From Phyto melanocephala (taxonomy: Eukaryota; Arthropoda; Insecta; Diptera; Rhinophoridae), in contig OW799235.1 in the NCBI GenBank assembly GCA_941918925.1, positions 34,833,201 to 34,897,200 of the forward strand: a stretch of 64,000 nucleotides of DNA, in the 5' to 3' direction. Positions within the stretch are counted from its first letter, which is position 1; each line of letters opens with the position of its first letter. Of the stretch, positions 36,601 through 47,261 are shown one piece after another. The notes below the pieces were generated by a model. The model saw only the letters and a program-made list of their open reading frames with translations. It had not been told where the DNA came from and searched no databases. A program made the translations under genes and the position numbers.

Positions 36601-39600
36601 TGCCCTTCTACAATACTATTTATGGCAAGCTTTTGGACAATCCAGCTCCAGCACTTAGTGTAACTGCACCTATAACCGCATCAAATACTGCGGCGTCAAC
36701 TTCAATTCCAACATCAACACCAACTTCTCCAATCACAACAGCAACAACAGTTGTGCCTGCCGGTGGCAGCAGCGTTCTCTCTGAGTTTTTGGACACTAAA
36801 CTGAAGAGTTACAATACTTTGGGCGGTTATGTATCCCATACGGCTCTGTTTGGTCTCAATAATGCAGCTAATTTAAAAGATTCAACTCCTAGTGCTGCAG
36901 TGGTGAGCTCAACAAACCCAAGTATAACGTCAACAGCAGCAATGACCACTGCTCTCAAAGATTCCTCAAAAGAAATGGCCGCTCCCACAGTTCCACCACC
37001 CACAGTAACAGGCAACTCGGCAACCAACTCAACTTCTGTTGCAACAAATATACAGCCTTTAAAAATACTTACAAAAACTGCTAGCCATGATCCACGACTA
37101 AATCCTCAACTGACGGCTCCGGAACCACCGCCACAACCGAAACGTAAACTGTCCATTAATGAATATCGGAAACGTATGCAACAATCTACATCATCTAATG
37201 ATTCTAATATTTGTGGTACCAGTTTAACAACAACACCCACCACTCCTCCCACGTCCTTGGATCCAACATTAACTTCTTCGTTGCTAGAGCCCGCAGCAAT
37301 GCCCATTACAAACAAATGCACTTTAAATTCACCAGATCGTTTAACACAATCAGTGGACTCGCAAATACAAAAGGAAATAATGTCTTCTACTGCAACATCA
37401 TCATCATCATCTTTAGATTCTCTAAATAGCAGCAACAGCTCAACCAGCAGTAATAGTTTAAATGATTCACTTTTGAAATCTTCCTCCTTCGTTGAAGAGG
37501 ATTCTACAAAAGGTTAGTTTGTAGTAGAACAAAAATAAAACTAGAACCAGCCATGTACAATGACTGTTATTGAGAATATAAATATATATATATATTTTTA
37601 TTCAAACTTTAGGACAATTTAACGCCGCCCCCACTCTACTTGAAAAACAACAAGAGAGTCTTTGTGCCCGTTTGAAGTCTTTAAAGGAAAAACAAAGTTT
37701 GGGCACAACATTTAACGTTGGCAGTGGCAATCGCTCATGTTTTTCATCCTTTAGTGAAAGTGTTTCCAACTCTGAATTTGGTTTGAAAAAAGGTAAGTTT
37801 ACAAATTTAAATTCTATGATTTTTCTTTACAAAACTATTGAAGGCATTCACACCACCGCACAGAGGAGTATTTGGCCTAAAAAGCTGGCCAAAATTATTA
37901 ATCGTGTTTTTTGAATTAAAAGTTCTAGTTTTTTGATAGTTTTATGTGTAGTATGATATAAGAAATCTAGTGGCAGATTTTGAAAAAATTATACTGCGCA
38001 ACAAAAGTACAAATTAATTCAAATCTGTTTTCCGTTTTTCTTTACTACGTAAGGATTTTCTGTGAAAGGCGTGGCATATTTCACTCTCTAAATCGTTGGG
38101 TTGCCTAATATATTTTGTCATAACTTGAAAACGGATTCTCCGATTTTAATAGCAGGAGGATCAGAAGATGCACCGAAAAATTCTGCTTAAACTAACCAAA
38201 CACATTTCTTTTCTATCTTTTATCATTTCGGAGTTGTTAAAAATTTAAAGGCGAAAAGAAAAATTTTCGTTCAAAATTCGTCGACGTTTTTTGTTTTCAA
38301 AATGCAATAAAAACAAGTAAGAGCGCTATATTCGGCCGTGCCGAATCTTATATACCCTTCACAACGTGTAGTCATGCAATAACAGTAGTTTGTATCACCA
38401 TTCCATATGATATACGTACATACATATAAAAAACATACATATATAAAAACATCCCATTGTAAAATTATAAATTTACGTATGTATGTTAAAAAAAAATAAA
38501 AAAAAAATTTAAAAAAAAAATTTAAAAAAAAAAATGTTAAAAAATAATCAAAATATATGTAATAAATACAAAACAAAAAAAATATTAAAAAAAATAAAAA
38601 AATTAAAAAAAAAAATAATAAAAATATAAATAATATATTAAATAAAAAATAAAAAAAAAATTTAAAAAAAAATATAAAAAAAATAAAAAAATTTTTTTTT
38701 TGGCTCAGCTGGGATTCGATGCCACTTTTTCTCTAACTTGTATACACGTTTGTATGTATGTATGTTGTTGTTGTAATGTTGTTTTTGTGAAAAAAAAATC
38801 GAGGTGGTCGTGGGTTTTTGCTCATATCTCAGTTGTTTATGTACCGATGTTTCTGATTTTCAATACCCATCTACTCCCGAATATTTCTGATATTTTAATG
38901 CCTCACCCGAGTCCAAGCGATGTCGGGGGGCTTCAAAAAGTTGATTTCAACATACACACGGACAGACGGACAGACTGACAGGGCTTAATCCCCCTATTCA
39001 TAAGCTTTCAGAAAATATATACTTTATGGGGTCGGAAATCAAAATTGTAGAAATTTCACACGGAATGTCAAACCTATATATACCCTTTTTCACTGTGTGA
39101 AGGGTATAAAAATTAAAGAACCAAAACGATTAAGGGCCGTATTCATAAATAAATATTTTAGGTTTATTAAAGGCTTATTTGACAGATGTTGTAGAGAAAT
39201 TTGTCAAATAAGCCTTCAATAAACCTAAAATATTTTTTATGAATATGTCCCTAAATTTTTAAGATTTTTCCAAAAGCCACATTTCTAAGGAATAGTAAAA
39301 TTCAATTAACAAATGTTGATTTTAAAGGTTTAAACTCATTCTTAACAGACTGTATGTACATGCATACATATTATGATTTACGGTCTAATTAAAAAAAATT
39401 TTAAAAATTGTAAGGCTCTTATAGAACAGTATTTTTTTTATGAAAAAATGCTTCATTATATATATTTTATATTATATAATACTTAATAAATGGACAAGTT
39501 AAACTGATAAAAATTCTTGAATAATCATTATGTCGTATGTATATCCTTATTAGATGCATTATCGGTGTCAGGAAGAAGTGTGATGGTTTCTGATGAAAAA

Positions 39601-42600
39601 GCTTTTTTATTATTCCGTTCTCTTTGCGTACTGCACTCACTTCTCAGAAATTACCTATTCTAGACATGTCGATTTTTATCGCTTCTGCTAAATTTCCTCG
39701 AATAATTCGTACGATATAATCGTAAGGGCTTATTTCTGGCCTCGGCAGCTTTTTCTGACAATTGGATGGTAGCCTGATACCTGGGTGCCCATGTATTTTT
39801 TATGTACCTGTATTTATTTTTTGTAAACTTATTTTTGTGATAAATGCTTTTAATAATTATTCTTATTAGATACGTATATTTATTTATTTAACATATGTTT
39901 TGTAGAGCAGGTATATAAAAATATCTTGTATGGGGATGCGTGGGACATTCCTTTATAACTATTATCGATAATAAAGAATTTTTCAAATTTATAATTATAG
40001 ACAGGTATTAACATTGTAAAGTGTTAAAAGTGATGTGAATAACAGTTATAATCAATAACTCAAAATACATAAAAGTTTATGACGATATAAATGTATAAGA
40101 AAAAGTGCCTGATGAGCAAAAATGGAAGAAATGTGAAAATTTAAAAAAATCGTCAAAAACAAACTTACGCAAACTTTTTTTTCTGTTTCTAAAATTAGAG
40201 ATTCCAAATTTTATTGTGGTACCAAACATAATTCGTAGAGATGCTAACCTCACTTTCAAATACCTCTTCTTTTTATTTTTTTGCAAAAAAAAGTGTATAA
40301 TTTTTTTTTTTTTAGCTTTTGAACAAATTGTTTCACATGAATATTCAACATATTTAAAATTTTTTTTTATTTTTTAAATAACTTTTTAAATAACTTTCAG
40401 CGAAAAAAAAAATCATTGTTAAACCTTTATTCGTTTAGCCGTAAAAAAATATCATAGAACACATCCAGAAACCGAAAAAAACATTTAAATCTCATATAAT
40501 TTTCTTCACTTTTCTGACTTTAGCAGGGTCTCAGAGCTACAAATCGCAACTAAAAGTCTTCAAAATTTACAATATAATGTAAAATATTGTTGTCTGTCGA
40601 GCTGCGTACTTAGTTCTTAAGATTTCTTAAAATTCAGTTTTGCCTTTTTGGCCAGCTTTTCATGTCAAATACTCCTCTGTGCACCGGTGTTAGTTACTCT
40701 TGCGAAAAACTCTTGTTCTGAGCAAATATTTTAACTAAAAGGTGTTTTTAATATTCCGAAATATTCGGCTTTCGCCTTTTTATTACATTTATATATAAAT
40801 GCTGTCGAGTTAAGCGCTTACCTTTGGCAAAAGAAAAAAAAAAAAATGTGTTGTGTGGTCTTATTTAAGCACAGACTGAAAAAATTCGAAAAAGTCATGT
40901 TTTGTTTTCTAGATTATTATGTACACCGTCACCAAATTTTAAAAAAATTAATTCAATTTAATCAGTTACATTACAAGATAATAAAACTTGAGTGATGTAG
41001 CTGTCATTGTTAACAAAAAAGTTTAGGAGTAGGTTGTGCAAAGTGAATTTAGTTTTTAGGGCTTCTTAATCAACACTGCAAAAAAAATCATTCAAAATGA
41101 CTCCAAAATACGAAATATTTTTTCATAAATGATGTGTTTCAAATGAATGCAAACTTGTAATGAAGGTATTCACGTCACCGGTTTTAGTCTTGCAAAAATG
41201 TGTAATTGTTAAATGTGCTCTTGTTGACGTGAACACCAATTTTTGTTAAAAATGTTTCACAGGCTACCGAACAATAGTTTTAACTGCCGTCATTCTTAGG
41301 CATCAAGTTGAGCAAATTCTTCTAAAAGACTTATTTCCTTAGTCGCTGCTGACTTTTTTTATACCCGCCAACAAAAAAATGTTGGGGTATATTCATTTTG
41401 TCATTCCGTTTGTAACACATCGAAATATCCATTTTAGATTTTATTCTGAATCGGAGTTTCATTTTAAGACGATCTAGCTATGTCCGTCCGTCTGTCCGTA
41501 CGTTAAAAGCACGATAGAGGTCGGACCGAAAAAGCTAGGAGGCTAAAATTTTGCCAGAAGGTTTGTTTGGTATTGGAAATGGGCTAAATCGGAGTATTAG
41601 GAACAGAGTTAGAGCTCCTAATACAAGAGTAGGTCAAAAAATCCGTCTCCTTCCAACATCGAATAAAATGCAATAGTGTACAAACAAGTTAACGTAAAGC
41701 CATAAAATCCCGAATATATATTTCCCGAGTAAAAAAATAGTTTTCTCTGAAAATCTATGAATTAGGAAAGGAGTTATATTTTCGATATATTTAAAATTTA
41801 AAACCTAATAAAACTTACAAAATTAAATGTACAATTCTGAAATTTTGCAAACATTGCTTTTTTGCCAAAGGCTTTGTTCTAAAGAAAAATAAATGTAACA
41901 CGCCCACTTTTACGCACACCTCCCATATAACGTTTTACCTCAAATTCATATAATTTCACTATGAATAAAGATTTTGGAATAATAATGGATTATATTAAAA
42001 TATCTAAGTTGTATTCATTAGCAGAAATAACTTCGGCACGCCTACTATAACGCCCACTTTTCACGTTATCTACTGTTAATAAAATTTAAAAGCTCATAAA
42101 ACCGACAAAATTAGAGGTATGATGAAGAAATTTGCTACATATATCCTTCTAGTCAATGTCACTGTTATGCCAGAAAATCTAGGTGGCACGCCCACTTAAC
42201 GCCTACCTCCCATATAACGATTTATCTCAAATTCATATTATTTTTCTATGGACAAAGTTTTTGGAAGAATAAAGGACTATATTGAAATATCTAAGTTTTA
42301 TTTATTAGCAGAAACTATATTGACACGCCTACTTTAACGCCCACTTTCATTGAAAGTCTAAATTTACGAAAACAATTTACTAGCATGCCGAAGTTAAACA
42401 AAGAAAGTGATACACATTTTAGTATAAAGAGATTATTCCATAGCGATTGAAGTTAATAACAAAATAATAAATTTTTTTATATAAAAGTACACAAAATTGG
42501 TGGTGGGTATAAAAAATTCGGCACAGCCGAATAAAGTGCTCTTACTTGTTTGTACTGGCTTCGTTCTTTGATCTACAAAAAATAAATTGGAATTTGTAAA

Positions 42601-45600
42601 CAAACACAATTTTTTATTTTCACACGACAGTGTAAAAGGGTATATATAGTTTTGTCATTTCGTGTGAAATTGCTACAATATTCATTTCCGACCCAATAAA
42701 GTATATATTTTCTGAAAGCTTAGGAATAGGGGGGTCGATTAAGCATTGTCCGTCTTCCTATGTGTATGTTGAAATCAACGTTATGAAGCCCGTCAAGACT
42801 CGTGCAAGGTATCAGAAATATTCGGGAGTAGATCGTATTGGAAATAATCATAATCGCCTTAACTTTCTGAAATATGAACAAATAGACACGTCTGCCTCTG
42901 TTTTTTTTGCTTATTTTTACTACAAAAATTAAAAAATTTTCCAGCTCTAGGATAATTTAAAGACACTTTTGTATGGTATGGTATTGAATACCTCTGGAGA
43001 TATTCATAAACAATTTTGGACGAATTGATCACAAATCGGCAAAGTTATAGAAAAAAATTATTTGAAAAAAATATATTTTTTAAATTTATCAGATACAAGA
43101 CTATAAGCCATAATCCCAAAAATTATTTCTAAGAAAAACTAACAAACAAAGTACAAAGTACAACTGCTTCGGTGTTTTTCCTAAAATTTACAAACGGAAA
43201 TCGAAATTTTTCAGTTTCTATTCAACCGAAAAAGGGCTATTAGACACGCATACTTGTCTTAAGACATGTACGATGGCATACTTTGGGTTAAGCTATTACA
43301 CTGTCGAACGCTGACGGCATACTTCAGTACACAGAAATTTTTAAAGCGAAAACATGGCAATGAAGCGGAAAGTTGTCAATAGTTGCATTTCTTTCTATTT
43401 CACTTAATTTTTCTTTTAATGCATTGTATGCATTAATTTTCAATTGTTTGTTGTGGTACAGATCTAATTTTATTTGCCACAATTGTGGGAAGCTTTTATA
43501 TTTCTCAATAAACTCTTCTCAGAAAATAATATTAGAAAGACATTTTTTAAATTTGCGATATGCACACAGCAGCGGCAAAAAGCTAACTGAATTTTTGTAT
43601 GACAGACATCAGAAATTCAAAAATTTTTGAAAACCAACATACATGTCTAACATACTTGACATACATGCTATTACACAGTGGGCCAATTCAAAGTGGTTGC
43701 ATATAAGTCATATTTGTACTATTTCATATTATTTTATGCATGCATAAAATTTTTGTTAGTAATTTCCATACAAAAAAAATAATATGACTTTACACATTTG
43801 TTTCCTATGTATAAGAAATTGTTTATGTTATACTTTTAACCATACTGTCTCTCAGAGAGAATTTCTTCGCTTCTTACCTCTCAAAGAGAATATTTTCTAT
43901 GTTCTTCTTTCTTGTATACATACAAATTTTTAACAGCGTCATCTCTTTGTCTTCTTTCTTGTATTAAATACATAATTTGTTAACAAAAGGTGTTCAAAGT
44001 CACTAGTCATATTAATATGAATTATATGACATAGTACAATATGAGAGTCTACTTTGAATTGGCCCAGTGAGTTTTGGTATGCCATCACACATGTCTTAAG
44101 ACATGTATGCGTGTCTAATAGCCCTTAAAGACGCAATATGGGGATGAAATTAAATGGCTTGTGTATTAAAATATGCATAGTTATAAAAAAAAAATTCCAA
44201 GATAAAATGGCGAATATATGAGTCATATCTAGTAGTTTCGGCTTTGTCTCCTTTAACACCCACATATACATAAGTATCAAATAAAAGGGCTTGACCAGTA
44301 CAATGTAATAAACTGCTAAAAAAATTGGAAGATTCAACATGGCTTCTGAAACAAAATGGCGGAAATTTTTTTTTAGCCCCAACAATATGGTATCAAATGA
44401 AAGGGCTTGACCAGTAGAATACAGTTAGCTATGCAAAAATTTAAAATCAAAGATGGCGACGGAAATAATAAAGAAAATGGCGTATTACATGAAATCTAAA
44501 ATCTGAGCTAAGCTAAGATTTGGTCATTACACCGATCTACATGACGGTGAAGGGTATTATTAAATTCGGCACTGCCAAATATAGCGCTCTTTCTTGTTTT
44601 TTAAATTAAAATTATTTTTCAAATTTTTTTCTTCAAATTGTAATTTTCAACGTTGCGTCTTGTTGCGATCGCTTTGGCATTTTGTGAGTTGAAAAATGGA
44701 ATCTTTTGGTGACTTTTTTAACTTGTTGTCAAAAGATGAAACCTTTTCTGTTTTCGCAGTCTGAGGATATGGTTGCGATTGATCATTTATTGTATTTTTC
44801 ATTGGCGAAAGAAGACATGACATGTCGCCTTCAACGTTCATAAATCCAAAAAATTCCTTGGTACTTTGAGAAAAATCGAATAAATCAATTTCTCCTTGTT
44901 TTATCCAAAGATATCTTCCAAACGTTCACAATGAACTCACATTTTATTTAGCTTTCTACCATTTACTGTGAATAGTTTTGTCATTCCGTTTGTAATTTCT
45001 ACAATTTTCATTTCCGACCCCATAAAGTATATATTTTCTGAAAGCTTATGAATAGAGGCGTCGATTAAGCCCTGACCGTCTGCCCGTCTTTCCGTGTGTT
45101 GGTTGAAATCAACTTTTAGAAGCAACTATATGTTCCTCAGATCTGTATATGGTATCAATCTCTTGGAAATATCCAGGAATGAATCGGTATTGAAGTTCAG
45201 CACAATCGCCTCATAACTTTCTGAGATATGAGCAAAAAACCACGACCACCTCGTTTTTTCACAATTACAACAACAACCTACATACATACTGGTTAAAGTA
45301 AACGTGGCATCGAATTCCAGCTGAGCCAAAAAAATTTTATTTTATTTTATTTAATATATTATTTATATTATATTTTTTTTTAACTTTTTTTAAAAAAATT
45401 TTTTTTGAAATTTTTTTGTAATTTTTTTTAAAATTTTTTTTTGTAATTTTTATATTATTTTTTTTTATTTTTAATATATTTTTTTTTGTAATTTTATGTA
45501 TTTTACATGTATGTACATACGTATTTTATATGAGATGAATGGTGATACAAACAATTGTTATTGCATGTCTTCACATTGTGAAGGGTATATAAGATTCGCC

Positions 45601-47261
45601 ACGGTCGAATATAGCACTGTTACTTGTTTGGCCTCAAATTTTGTGTTGTCTGCTAAATAGTCAAAAATTTTTAGAATTTTAAAATCTTTCCATATTTTAG
45701 GTTCTTTTAATACAGTCGTGTCTGGATATAGTGAACACCTCCATATAGTGAACACCAAGATTTTTGCATGGAGTACTCTAAATAGTGATAAACTCTAATA
45801 TTGAACAAAATTGTGAAAACAACTTCAACAATAATTCTTTTATTAAACTTAAATACATTTGTACATATATTTCCTTTTTTGTACAAATTGTTTCTAATCA
45901 GCTATTGCATTTACATGTATGTATTTTAAGTAAATAAAACGAGTTTTTTAACAAAAATTTCAACCTTGATATAAAGAACAACCTGGATACTATGAACGAG
46001 CTGTGCAAAAATTAGTTCACTATATCCAGACACGACTGTATATATTAATATTTCTACATTGCTCATTGTGATGTAAAAAACGCATTTATTTTTGCTTTAA
46101 TTCTTGCATTAACAGTTGCTAAATATATTTTGTACTTTTTTACGTTAGACCAATTTTTGTTAGAAGATTGGCAACGCAAATTAAACATATGTTTTAGGTG
46201 AAACTTTGCTCTTAATTTACGTACTAGGTAAAGTTAGGTTAAGTAATAAGACTTGTAAGGGTATGAAGGTAACTCATACCCTCACCCAGACCCCAATATG
46301 GTCCTTTGTGACGCCTTAGTAGAAGATAGTAAAAAAAAGGGTAAAAGAGAGAATAAAGAATTAAAAAAGTTTTTGAAAACAAAAACAAGTAGCGCTTATT
46401 AAAAAAAGAGCACCCTCAGTCACCTATTGAGCAGCTAGGTCAGTCCTATTACGAATCCTATTAGATTCTCGAGCCCACAACCCGGGACATCCTCCAATTC
46501 GTCCAGGAATCTATTTCCCAGCCATCTCAGCCTACTATTTTGCAATCTAGGTCAAAGACACAAAATGTGCTCAACAGTCTCCAACTTCTTTAGATCCTCA
46601 CAACCTGCACATCTTAAGACGTGATAATACCTATCATGGTTCTAACACAGACCCTACCCCTGTTTAGAAGCGAATCTGAATCGAACTTCCTAACAGACTA
46701 AATTAGTACCGCTTAGGACTCAATCCCTGATCCTTCCTTCCCTGTGTTGTGTTTTAAAAATAACACGCGTTTGATTTTATTTCAATTATCATGTGTGTTA
46801 TTCTTAAGATCTAAAAGTGCAAAAAAGTACAGAATTAAAAAAAAAATATAGCTGAGGTTAATATAAACATATTTTTCTTTCTTTTAGATGATGACGACTT
46901 GGACTTTATACGCAATCGTAACCATAGTATATCGAGCAGTGTTGGAGGTGGTGATTTGCTAGACAATTGTCTAGAGGAAATCTCCTCCACATCGACATCA
47001 ATGTCCTCTTCACGCGAACCAAGTCCAGAACGTTGCTTTACTACTCATCACAAAATTTTAACGGCATCGGCGACAACTACAGTGACAAATACTTCCTCAA
47101 CAGGTCACAGCAGTAATGAACAAAGCACACGGCATCATCATCACTCCCATACGAATCTCCACCACCACCACCAACAACAACAGCAACAACAACAACGTAT
47201 AAATTGTGATAAAAATGATATGACAGGCCTAGAACATAAAAAAAGTGTTGACATTGCTTAA
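24654..47261 (+). CDS. upSET: UpSET, PHD and SET domain chromatin protein (MLL5/SETD5 family)
   Basis: Six exons (24654-27601, 28046-28935, 29023-29209, 29444-37512, 37613-37792, 46888-47261) join in frame to 4,215 residues, well above the roughly 3,100 I recall for Drosophila UpSET (CG9007). A C4HC3 PHD finger spans residues 1324-1366 (CICDLTHDDGYMICCDKC, then [12 protein letters not shown]), with Trp1344 kept. A divergent SET domain spans about 1590-1800 (ELRGKY, ICVDTRTYGNEARF, RRSCRPN, EITIRHEP, CACGLTKDC). After it come a charged helical segment near 2280-2315 (REDRKMEAILKAIEKMERNQ), a lysine-rich NLS-like patch and KLSINEYRKRMQQ near 3905. The rest is Gln/Asn/Ser/Thr-rich and probably disordered. 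Known role: fly UpSET is a nuclear cofactor that recruits Sin3/Rpd3 deacetylase and limits spread of open chromatin at active genes; the SET domain is thought to lack methyltransferase activity. The ATG at 24654 is the first in the frame, but an upstream start exon is possible. Confidence 0.93.
28046..28935 (+). CDS. upSET: upSET coding exon 2
   Basis: The acceptor ACTCATTAAAG (AG at 28044-28045) keeps the frame and gives KVNIKDCNSGCTFVVPTTAT. It ends HYSTQ plus one base at donor GTAAGTAC. It contains a Gly/Ala/Pro-rich stretch, an acidic DDDDIIGEE patch and the motif FDHTY (Asp1206), a fit to the [DE]HxY HCF-binding consensus. Reading through the next intron is possible in frame (it is 87 bp, a multiple of three), but consensus GT and CAG ends favour splicing. 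Confidence 0.85.
29023..29209 (+). CDS. upSET: upSET coding exon 3 (first part of PHD finger)
   Basis: It follows the acceptor TTTTGTTTCCAG and encodes SRHDDDSYSANSTSS, an acidic stretch and the first four zinc ligands of the PHD finger (CIC...CC.KC). The donor TG|GTAAGT splits the codon of the Cys after DKC. The 234-bp intron that follows separates the two halves of the finger. Confidence 0.9.
29444..37512 (+). CDS. upSET: upSET coding exon 4 (second half of PHD, SET, long disordered region)
   Basis: This giant 8,069-bp exon starts after TACTTTCAG with [20 protein letters not shown] and LCELCQPR, completing the PHD finger. The SET domain follows at about 29,900-30,840. Its centre is interrupted by a Thr-rich insertion (residues ~1669-1712, TTTTTLNPDGTYTTTTTT) between the FFYQLPGTEV and ICVDTRTYG strands. 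The remainder is low complexity with short conserved islands (REDRKMEAILKAIEKME; a Glu/Lys-rich block at 34,000-34,950; SHDPRLNPQ and KLSINEYRKR at 37,080-37,170). It ends in donor AAAAG|GTTAGT. Small antisense frames are shadows. Confidence 0.93.
37613..37792 (+). CDS. upSET: upSET coding exon 5
   Basis: It lies between acceptor TTCAAACTTTAG and donor AAAAAAG|GTAAGT and encodes GQFNAAPTLLEKQQESLCAR, then LKSLKEKQSL, then SRN-poor text ending EFGLKK. It forms a short amphipathic, probably helical segment. The exon keeps frame on both sides. It precedes the 9,095-bp intron. Confidence 0.85.
38311..39109 (+). repeat. mini-me-like repeat, full length
   Basis: It runs from AAACAAGTAAGAGCGCTATA and TTCGGCCGTGCCGAA through an A/T-only spacer (38485-38700) and ACACACGGACAGACGGACAG to TTTATGGGGTCGG and GTGTGAAGGGTATAAAA. 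It is one of the best copies for defining both ends. Confidence 0.7.
39133..39253. mobile_element. Fold-back MITE with 3-bp target duplication
   Basis: Two ~50-bp arms (GGGCCGTATTCATAAATAAA... and ...TTTATGAATATGTCCC) surround a loop of about 20 bp. The arms share GGCTTATTTGACA and its complement. TAA flanks both sides (39130-39132 and 39254-39256), consistent with PIF/Harbinger-type insertion, although three bases are weak evidence. Confidence 0.7.
39254..41082. other. Intronic AT-rich sequence
   Basis: It contains the right arm of the long inverted repeat near 40640-40690, but no gene. Frames such as 40105-40377 are AT-rich chance frames. Confidence 0.4.
41083..41290. repeat. Diverged repeat shared with 50040-50350
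   Basis: TTTTCATAAATGATGTGTTT and 'aaatgaatgcaaac' recur as 'tttgtcataaatgatgtgctt' and 'aaatgaatgcaac' at about 50083-50112. Boundaries are uncertain. Confidence 0.4.
41361..42551 (-). repeat. mini-me-like repeat, large variant, complete
   Basis: It starts ATACCCGCCAACAAAAAAAT, then GTCCGTCCGTCTGTCCGTAC (GTCY tract) and GGTCGGACCGAAAAAGC. Three blocks repeat 'cacgccc...cccatataacg'. The end is GGTGGGTATAAAAAATTCGG with the hairpin TTCGGCACAGCCGAA and CTCTTACTTGTTT. It shares both termini with the smaller copies, linking the variants into one family. Confidence 0.65.
43232..44126. mobile_element. TIR element inserted in the mini-me-like copy
   Basis: Ends AAGGGCTATTAGACACGCAT (43232) and its complement ending at 44126 form inverted repeats that continue with CTTAAGACATGT. 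The 85-codon frame at 43373-43630 has no recognisable domain. It holds a further inverted-repeat element (43676-44072). No target duplication was identified. Confidence 0.65.
43676..44072. mobile_element. TIR element nested at third level
   Basis: CAGTGGGCCAATTCAAAGT at the left is matched by ACTTTGAATTGGCCCAGTG at the right (19 of 19 allowing one change). It is about 400 bp with no ORF. Its host element's sequence resumes on each side. Confidence 0.6.
44974..45629 (-). repeat. mini-me-like repeat, near full length
   Basis: In minus orientation it runs from AGTTTTGTCATTCCGTTTGT, CCCCATAAAGTATATATTTT and CCGTCTGCCCGTCTTTCCGT through the T-rich spacer to AAGGGTATATAAGATTCGCC, a damaged hairpin, and TTACTTGTTT. 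It lies between two pieces of the antisense broken coding sequence. Confidence 0.65.
45713..46038. mobile_element. pogo/Tc1-like MITE with TA duplication
   Basis: CAGTCGTGTCTGGATATAGT starts at 45713 and its exact complement ends at 46038, about 24 bp of near-perfect inverted repeats. TA flanks each end (45711-45712 and 46039-46040). CAG termini with a TA target point to the pogo branch of Tc1/mariner. Internal copies of TATAGTGAACACC repeat the subterminal motif. There is no transposase. 326 bp. Confidence 0.8.
46410..46740 (-). pseudogene. LINE C-terminal zinc-knuckle relic
   Basis: On the minus strand CAGCEDLKKLETVEHILCL, then a stop in place of the expected Cys, then PRLQNSRLRWLGNRFLDELE forms the Cys-x2-Cys...His-x4-Cys tail seen at the end of many non-LTR retrotransposon polyproteins. 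The rest of the element is missing. It shares this tail layout with the LINE at 54545-56550 but is not a close copy. Confidence 0.55.
46888..47261 (+). CDS. upSET: upSET terminal coding exon
   Basis: After TTTTTCTTTCTTTTAG the frame continues as DDDDLDFIRNRNHSISSS, then a Ser/Thr-rich part, a His/Gln run and a C-terminal TGLEHKKSVDIA before TAA at 47259. The phase agrees with exon 5 and the total becomes an exact multiple of three, which is good evidence for this join across the large intron. Confidence 0.85.

Larger units (their letters stand above)
37838..40700. repeat. Long-spaced inverted repeat in upSET intron
   Basis: CACAGAGGAGTATTTG with AAAAGCTGGCCAAAA at 37858-37892 recurs inverted at 40640-40690 (TTTTGGCCAGCTTTTC and CAAATACTCCTCTGTGC). 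About 50 bp match imperfectly over a 2.8-kb span that includes the mini-me-like copy at 38311 and the MITE at 39133. It could be the ends of an old DNA element or two inverted copies of one repeat. No transposase is seen between. Confidence 0.5.
42625..44600 (-). repeat. mini-me-like repeat split by a nested element
   Basis: The left part has AAAGGGTATATATAG and AAAGTATATATTTTCTGAAA. The right part ends GAAGGGTATTATTAAATTCG and GCACTGCCAAATATAGCGCT. Both halves match one full copy. The middle, 43232-44126, is a separate inverted-repeat element. Confidence 0.65.
44640..46200 (-). pseudogene. Broken antisense coding sequence, unrecognised
   Basis: Minus-strand pieces read like one protein cut by transposons: LRAKFHLKHMFNLRCQSSNK with KYKIYLATVNARIKAKINAF (46195-46060); KEPKIWKDFKILKIFDYLAD with NTKFEAK (45712-45632); and WIKQGEIDLFDFSQSTKEFF with MNVEGDMSCLLSPMKN and KSPKDSIFQLTKCQSDRNKT before a stop near 44647. 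The breaks coincide with the mini-me-like copy at 44974-45629 and the pogo-like element at 45713-46038. Frameshifts exist near 44910. I cannot name the family; it may be a retrocopy or part of a TE. The composition is more complex than the flanks. Confidence 0.4.
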
